Assembly: GCA_027296045.1 (NCBI GenBank)
Contig: JAPUJS010000542.1
Coordinates: 1-10,827, forward strand
Direction of reading: 5' to 3'
DNA length: 10,827 nt
From: a bacterium
Lineage (GTDB): Bacteria > Latescibacterota > UBA2968
Shown: positions 6,477 to 10,827 of the stretch, one piece after another
Numbering within the stretch: position 1 is the first letter of the stretch
Layout of the letters: each line of letters opens with the position of its first letter
Translations under genes and position numbers: made by a program
The notes under the pieces: generated by a model
Told to the model about the DNA's origin: nothing
The model's database searches: none
What the model saw: only the letters and a program-made list of their open reading frames with translations

Positions 6477-6532
6477 AGTTCCGGGTTCCGAGGTTTACAA
6501 ATCCGGAACTCGAAACCCGGAGCTTTGGAACC
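6477..6532 (+). repeat. Nested inverted repeats downstream of the adaptor gene
   Basis: AGTTCCGG (6477-6484) mirrors CCGGAACT (6503-6510) perfectly. GTTCCGGGTTCCGAG (6478-6492) also mirrors CTCGAAACCCGGAGC (6509-6523) with two mismatches. GGTTCC (6484-6489) mirrors GGAACC (6527-6532). The arms share bases, so the RNA can take alternative folds. The pattern looks like a decayed array of a short TTCCGGGTTCCGAG-type unit in both orientations. It begins 2 bp after the stop codon. Confidence 0.7.
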
Positions 6533-6567
6533 TAACATGTCGGGTGTGAAAAAGCTTTCAACGTTCG

Positions 6568-6620
6568 AATCAGCGAATCACAACCTGGAAACAATTCCGG
6601 TTTGTGATTCGCTGATTTTT
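6568..6620 (+). terminator. Large terminator-like hairpin between adaptor and permease genes
   Basis: AATCAGCGAATCACAA (6568-6583) pairs perfectly over 16 bp with its mirror at 6602-6617. The stem continues inside through CC/GG and GGAA/TTCC with single T bulges, closing a 4-nt loop at 6591-6594. Five T (6616-6620, the first two within the stem) follow. The permease start lies 22 bp further on. Because adaptor and permease must normally be made together, this is more likely a partial terminator, RNase-processing or 3'-end-stabilising element than a full stop. No promoter was found between it and the permease. Confidence 0.65.
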
Positions 6621-6642
6621 GTGAGGAAGGGATCCTTTATCT

Positions 6643-9600
6643 ATGGCTTCTGACGAAAGCCGGTTTTCAAGGGCCGAGTTGTCCAAAACATTTGAGATCA
6701 CCACCCAACGCCCGGTGGCCATTTTTATGGTGGTACTGGCCGTCGCGGTATTTGGATATGTATCGTATCAGCAGTTGCCGTTGAATATGATGCCGGATAT
6801 TTCCTATCCGACGTTGACGGTCAGGACCGATTATCCGGATACGGCACCCGAGGAGGTGGAAAACCTGATCTCCCGGCAAATCGAGCAGCGTTTGGGCGTG
6901 GTGAGCAATCTGGTCGGGATTACATCGATTTCTCGGCCGGGGCTTTCAGACGTGATCCTGGAGTTTGCCTGGGACACGGATATGAACGATGCGGTGCAGA
7001 CGGTTCGGGAAAATCTGGACCGCATCAATCTGCCGCGCGGAGTGAATCGACCGTTGATCTTGCGCTACGACCCCACCCAGGATCCGATTATGCGCGTGGG
7101 GCTTTATGGCAAGGCAGATCTGTATACTCTGCGGTTGATTGCCGAGGAAGAAATCAAACAGGGGCTGGAAGCCTTAAAGGGGGTGGCGGCTGCAAGGGTG
7201 AAGGGTGGGTTGGAAGAAGAGATTCGGGTGGAGATCAGCGAGCGTCAGCTGTCTTTGATGGGATTGGGTATCAACACTATCAGCCAGCGGTTGCGGGAAG
7301 AAAATGTGAATCTGGCCGGCGGGAGTTTGTTGGACGGACAGACGCAGTATCTGGTGCGCACGTTGAATGAGTTTCAGACCCTGGACGAAATTGCAGACCT
7401 GGTTGTGGAGGTTCGGGGTGGGGTGGAGATCCGGGTGAAGGATGTGGGGCGGGTCTATCGTACGCACAAGGAGCGGGAGATCATTACCCGGGTAAATGCC
7501 GTGGAGAGTGTGGAGATCGAGATTTTCAAGGAGGCCGACGCCAATATTGTGGCGACCGCCCAGCGTGTGCGAGACCGGTTGTTCGGCACGCCCGAACAGC
7601 TGGCCTATGCCGAGGAGTTAAAGGCCGGGAAGGTCAAAAAACCCGATCCCAAAAATCGAAAGGAGCAGGTGCAGCATTTTGTGAAGATGAAGGAGATGAC
7701 GAGTTTTGTGGCGTTCACCCTTCCCGAAGGCATTTTGATGGAAATGCTGTCGGATCAGTCTATCTTTATTAAAAGTTCGGTGGACGAGGTGAAGCAAACG
7801 GCAATGGTGGGTGGGATTCTGGCGATTCTGGTCCTGTATATTTTCCTGCGCAATCTGACGCAAACGGGCATTGTGGGGCTGGCTATCCCCATTTCGATTA
7901 TTGCCACCTTTGCCCCGATGAATATTTTCGGGGTGTCCCTCAATATTATGTCCCTGGGTGGACTGGCACTCGGGATCGGGATGCTGGTGGACAACGCGAT
8001 TGTGGTATTGGAAAGCATTTTCCGGTGTCAAGAAGAAGGGGACGATATGATGACCGCCACCGTGCGGGGGACCAGTGAGGTGGGAGGCGCGGTGTTTGCA
8101 TCGACGTTGACCACAGTGGCGGTATTTTTCCCCATTGTATTTGTAGAGGGTGTGGCGGGACAGATTTTTGGGGATATGGCGTTGACGGTGGTGTTTTCCC
8201 TGATGGCCTCCCTGGGGGTTGCCCTGTTTTTTATTCCGATGCTGGCATCCAGACGAATCCAGTTGGACACGGGAGGTGGGGGTTCAGACAAGGGTGAGGG
8301 CGATCGGGAGGAGAAGCCGGGTATGTTGGGAGAAATGGCCCAGTCGGAGATCTTGCAACTGGGGTCGATGGTTTCGCTGAGGGCTTTGATAGAAGCGCGG
8401 CAGGCAGGGGCGATAAGGATGGGGCCCCTGGTGTTGGGAGGGCTTAAGGCCTTTCCATGGGTGTTGTTCGAATGGGTTTGGCGGACGCTCTGGCTTCTGG
8501 GTTCGGCGGCCGTGATTGCGTTGAAGGCGGTGGGGATGATTGTGGCTGTGTTGTTGTTTTCCCCCCTTATAGGGCTGGTACAGAAGCTGCGTAAAAAATC
8601 AAGTTTTGCACAGGTGTGGCAGGGCATGTGCCACTGGTCTGAAGACCGGGACGTGTTCGGTCGGGGATTTGTACGGCTGATCTGGCCCGATCTGATGGGC
8701 TTTCAAACCCCCAAGTTTCTGGGCGATGATCTGGTCCATCAGCTTCCGTGGACGTGGCGATCGGTGAAGCGGCTGCCCGGGTGGGTGTGGCAGTCGACCT
8801 GGTTCAAGCGGGTGTTAAAAGTTTTACCCGGACTTCTGGGGGAAGTCGGCCTGTTGTTGTTATTCCTTTTGGGACCGGTATATTTCTTGTTGCGCTTTGT
8901 CATTTTCACGGCTCTTGCCCTGGTTGGCAAGGTGCTGGTGTTGTCGTTGATGCTAATTTTTTTGTTCGGACTGGCAGCCCTGGTGCTGCTGGCCATGATT
9001 GTGATTCCGTTTCTGGCCCCGGTTTTATACCTGTTTGAGGGCGGGTTTGAGGTGGTGCGGCAGTCTTATCCGCGCTTTATTCGCTGGGCACTGGCCAATC
9101 GGATGACGGTGATCATGATGGCGGTGGTCCCGTTTGCTCTGTGCTGGTGGGTGTTGTTGCCCAGGTTGGGTACAGAACTGATTCCTCAGGTGCACCAGGG
9201 CGAGTTTGATGTACATATTACCTTGCCTGTCGGCACGCCTCTGGCGTCGACCAATGACATGGTGAAGAATATTGAGCAGCGGATTCTGGAAGATGTTGAG
9301 GTTGCTCGGATTGCCTCTGCGGTGGGGGTGGATAAGACGGCGATTACCTCGTCGGACCAGGGCGAGCACACGGGCAAGGTGACGGTGGTGTTAACCGACA
9401 TGGCCAATAGGGCGACGGATCGGGGTGCTTTGACCGAGTTTATCGAAGATGCGGTCAGCTTGCCGGGACGGATTTGGGGTGGGATTCGGGGCGAGAGTGT
9501 GCTGGCACAACGGGAAGATGCGCTTATGGGCCGGTTGCGCGGGCGGCTGGAGGATTTACCGCAGGTGAAGTCGGACTTTTCCCGGCCTGCCCTGTTTAGT

Positions 9601-10665
9601 TTTAAGACGCCGATTGAGGTGGAAATCCGCGGGTATGAATTGAATGTGTTGGCTGAGTTGGGGCGCGAAGTCGAGCGGACCCTGGCGGGTCTGCCCGGGC
9701 TTTACGACGTGCGGTCGAGTTTGCAACGCGGGAATCCCGAGGTGCAAATTGTGTACAATCGGGATGTGCTGGCCAAATACAATCTGAACGTGCGGCAGGT
9801 GGCTGATCTGGTGCGAGAAAAGGTGCAGGGACAAGTGGTGACGCGGTTTCGGGAGGCGGATCGACACATTGACGTGCTGGTGCGGGTGGACGAAGCCGAC
9901 CGGGCGGGGGTGACGGATTTGCGGCGGCTTGTGGTGAATCCGACCGGTCGGGTGCCCATCCGGCTTTCGTCGGTGGCCGACATCCAGGTGCACGAAGGGC
10001 CCAGCGAGATCCGGCGGATCGACCAGCAGCGGGCGGTATTGATTTCGGCCAATGTGAGCGGGGTGGACCTGGGCACCATGACGGTGTTGATTCAGCAGGC
10101 ACTGGAAAATATCGACGTACCGCAGGACGTGTCCTTTGTGATTGGTGGACAAAACCAGGAGATGCAGACGTCGATGGACAGTTTGACCTTCGCACTGGGG
10201 CTGGCAATTTTCCTGGTTTATATTGTGATGGCTTCGCAGTTTGAGTCGTTTATTCACCCCCTTGTGATTATGTTTACGATTCCCCTGGCATTAATCGGTG
10301 TGGTTGTGGTGTTGTTTGTCACCGGTGTGCCTTTGAGTGTGGTGGTCTTTTTGGGGGTCATTATGCTGGCCGGGATTGTGGTGAACAATGCCATTGTCCT
10401 GGTAGATTATATCAATCATTTGCGGAAAACCGGTCTGTCGAAGATAGAGGCGATTGTGCAGGCCGGTTCGGTTCGTTTGCGGCCGATTTTGATGACGACT
10501 GCAACCACCGTGCTGGGGCTTTTGCCCATGGCACTGGGGCTGGGGGATGGGGCGGAGATTCGAACGCCAATGGCGATTACGGTGGTGGCCGGGTTGGTGA
10601 GTTCGACGATTTTGACGCTGATTATTATTCCAACGGTATATTCGATTATCGATCGGGGGGAATAG
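6643..10665 (+). CDS. RND efflux permease (HAE1-like) with a large membrane-spanning insertion between TM6 and TM7
   Basis: This inner-membrane proton-driven pump subunit has 1340 residues, against about 1030-1050 for usual HAE1/AcrB-type members. TM1 is at about 24-42. Porter sequence begins at QQLPLNMMPDISYPTLTV, and TM2-TM6 lie at about 385-535. TM4 carries GIGMLVDNAIVVLESI, with Asp450-Asn451 in place of the AcrB Asp-Asp pair. TM7 is about 820-840, a second porter half begins LGTELIPQVHQGEFDV, and TM8-TM12 lie at about 1180-1335. TM10 has GIVVNNAIVLVDYI, with Asn1248 where AcrB has Lys940. This DN/NN form is common in a branch of RND pumps (SwrC-like) and is not decay. Residues about 543-803 are extra: a Gly/acidic linker, about 60 mixed residues, hydrophobic stretches at about 606-646, a basic Trp-rich loop (650-730), and a 68-residue hydrophobic block (731-798). 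A smaller extra piece lies at 314-352. The start has AAGGGA 10 nt upstream. The adaptor gene precedes it and no TolC gene follows. The transported compound is unknown. Confidence 0.93.
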   Translation: MASDESRFSRAELSKTFEITTQRPVAIFMVVLAVAVFGYVSYQQLPLNMMPDISYPTLTVRTDYPDTAPEEVENLISRQIEQRLGVVSNLVGITSISRPGLSDVILEFAWDTDMNDAVQTVRENLDRINLPRGVNRPLILRYDPTQDPIMRVGLYGKADLYTLRLIAEEEIKQGLEALKGVAAARVKGGLEEEIRVEISERQLSLMGLGINTISQRLREENVNLAGGSLLDGQTQYLVRTLNEFQTLDEIADLVVEVRGGVEIRVKDVGRVYRTHKEREIITRVNAVESVEIEIFKEADANIVATAQRVRDRLFGTPEQLAYAEELKAGKVKKPDPKNRKEQVQHFVKMKEMTSFVAFTLPEGILMEMLSDQSIFIKSSVDEVKQTAMVGGILAILVLYIFLRNLTQTGIVGLAIPISIIATFAPMNIFGVSLNIMSLGGLALGIGMLVDNAIVVLESIFRCQEEGDDMMTATVRGTSEVGGAVFASTLTTVAVFFPIVFVEGVAGQIFGDMALTVVFSLMASLGVALFFIPMLASRRIQLDTGGGGSDKGEGDREEKPGMLGEMAQSEILQLGSMVSLRALIEARQAGAIRMGPLVLGGLKAFPWVLFEWVWRTLWLLGSAAVIALKAVGMIVAVLLFSPLIGLVQKLRKKSSFAQVWQGMCHWSEDRDVFGRGFVRLIWPDLMGFQTPKFLGDDLVHQLPWTWRSVKRLPGWVWQSTWFKRVLKVLPGLLGEVGLLLLFLLGPVYFLLRFVIFTALALVGKVLVLSLMLIFLFGLAALVLLAMIVIPFLAPVLYLFEGGFEVVRQSYPRFIRWALANRMTVIMMAVVPFALCWWVLLPRLGTELIPQVHQGEFDVHITLPVGTPLASTNDMVKNIEQRILEDVEVARIASAVGVDKTAITSSDQGEHTGKVTVVLTDMANRATDRGALTEFIEDAVSLPGRIWGGIRGESVLAQREDALMGRLRGRLEDLPQVKSDFSRPALFSFKTPIEVEIRGYELNVLAELGREVERTLAGLPGLYDVRSSLQRGNPEVQIVYNRDVLAKYNLNVRQVADLVREKVQGQVVTRFREADRHIDVLVRVDEADRAGVTDLRRLVVNPTGRVPIRLSSVADIQVHEGPSEIRRIDQQRAVLISANVSGVDLGTMTVLIQQALENIDVPQDVSFVIGGQNQEMQTSMDSLTFALGLAIFLVYIVMASQFESFIHPLVIMFTIPLALIGVVVVLFVTGVPLSVVVFLGVIMLAGIVVNNAIVLVDYINHLRKTGLSKIEAIVQAGSVRLRPILMTTATTVLGLLPMALGLGDGAEIRTPMAITVVAGLVSSTILTLIIIPTVYSIIDRGE

Positions 10666-10707
10666 GCAGGATCGCAGAGGGCCGCTGAACCGCGCCCCTC
10701 CCCTGCC
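10665..10707 (+). terminator. GC-rich stem-loop at the end of the RND gene
   Basis: GGCAGG (10665-10670, overlapping the last base of the stop codon) pairs with CCTGCC (10702-10707). Inside, GAGGGCCGC (10677-10685) pairs with GCGCCCCTC (10692-10700) with one C-C mismatch and a 6-nt loop. A second CCTGCC at 10723-10728 could compete for the same left arm. No T-run follows at once; T-rich DNA begins only near 10748. It is a likely 3'-end structure but not a classical terminator. Confidence 0.45.
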
Positions 10708-10827
10708 CGAGGGCTGCAGACCCCTGCCTTCTTACAAAAGATGATTTGTTGCATTTTTCTTTTGTGTAAAGCCTTATTTTTTTGTATTTTCAATGTTTGT
10801 AAGCAAACACTTTCAGTAACTTTTTGG
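10708..10827. other. AT-rich right-edge spacer
   Basis: No gene start is visible in these 120 bp. The region turns sharply T-rich after 10740. It contains a perfect small palindrome TGTTTG-taag-CAAACA (10794-10809) and a weak inverted repeat AAAAGA/TCTTTT around 10736-10764. It may belong to the promoter region of a gene beyond the edge. Confidence 0.4.

Noticed and set aside
8269..9051. Reading the long permease as two genes or a frameshifted pseudogene
   Set aside because: The frame is continuous and the conserved second half follows in phase. The insert also has orderly hydrophobic segments rather than random sequence.
9556..10257. 233-codon open frame on the minus strand inside the permease gene
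   Set aside because: Its translation is His/Pro/Arg-rich with no domain features, and it lies wholly opposite the well-supported RND gene. It is a by-product of the G-rich coding strand.
1..10827. CRISPR array, tRNA, rRNA or insertion sequence
   Set aside because: No spaced direct-repeat series, no cloverleaf-like or rRNA-like sequence and no transposase or integrase motifs were seen.

Overview
The window reads as chromosomal DNA from a diderm (Gram-negative-type) bacterium. The evidence is an outer-membrane beta-barrel protein with a C-terminal Phe, a lipoprotein periplasmic adaptor and an inner-membrane RND pump. I cannot place the organism securely. The mix (monomeric NADP-isocitrate dehydrogenase, an unusually long RND permease, spacers full of inverted repeats) would fit an uncultured environmental lineage, but that is inference. 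No mobile-element genes, CRISPR array, rRNA or tRNA were seen.

Left part, minus strand (1-3129): a monomeric NADP-dependent isocitrate dehydrogenase, cut by the left edge, lies downstream of a two-domain secreted protein. That protein has a short N-terminal beta-rich domain, a low-complexity linker and a porin-like barrel. A spacer of about 570 bp (3130-3697) divides it from the plus-strand genes and holds candidate minus-strand promoters and a REP-like palindromic element.

Middle (3698-4846): a FecR-domain protein with one N-terminal membrane anchor is followed by a very clear intrinsic terminator. It is therefore a separate transcription unit.

Right part (4920-10707): an RND efflux unit. 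A strong sigma70-like promoter (TTGATT, 17 bp, TATAAT) is bracketed by an inverted repeat and followed by a leader of about 295 nt with competing long-range pairings. Next come a lipoprotein adaptor (MFP), a 168-bp spacer packed with inverted repeats and a terminator-like hairpin, and a 1340-residue RND permease. The adaptor and permease should form the inner-membrane and periplasmic parts of a tripartite pump. No TolC-type outer-membrane channel is encoded in the window.

The most unusual item is the permease. About 260 extra residues, including several hydrophobic segments, sit between TM6 and TM7, where RND pumps normally have only a short cytoplasmic helix. The next most interesting items are the possible regulatory leader before the adaptor and the large hairpin between adaptor and permease genes.
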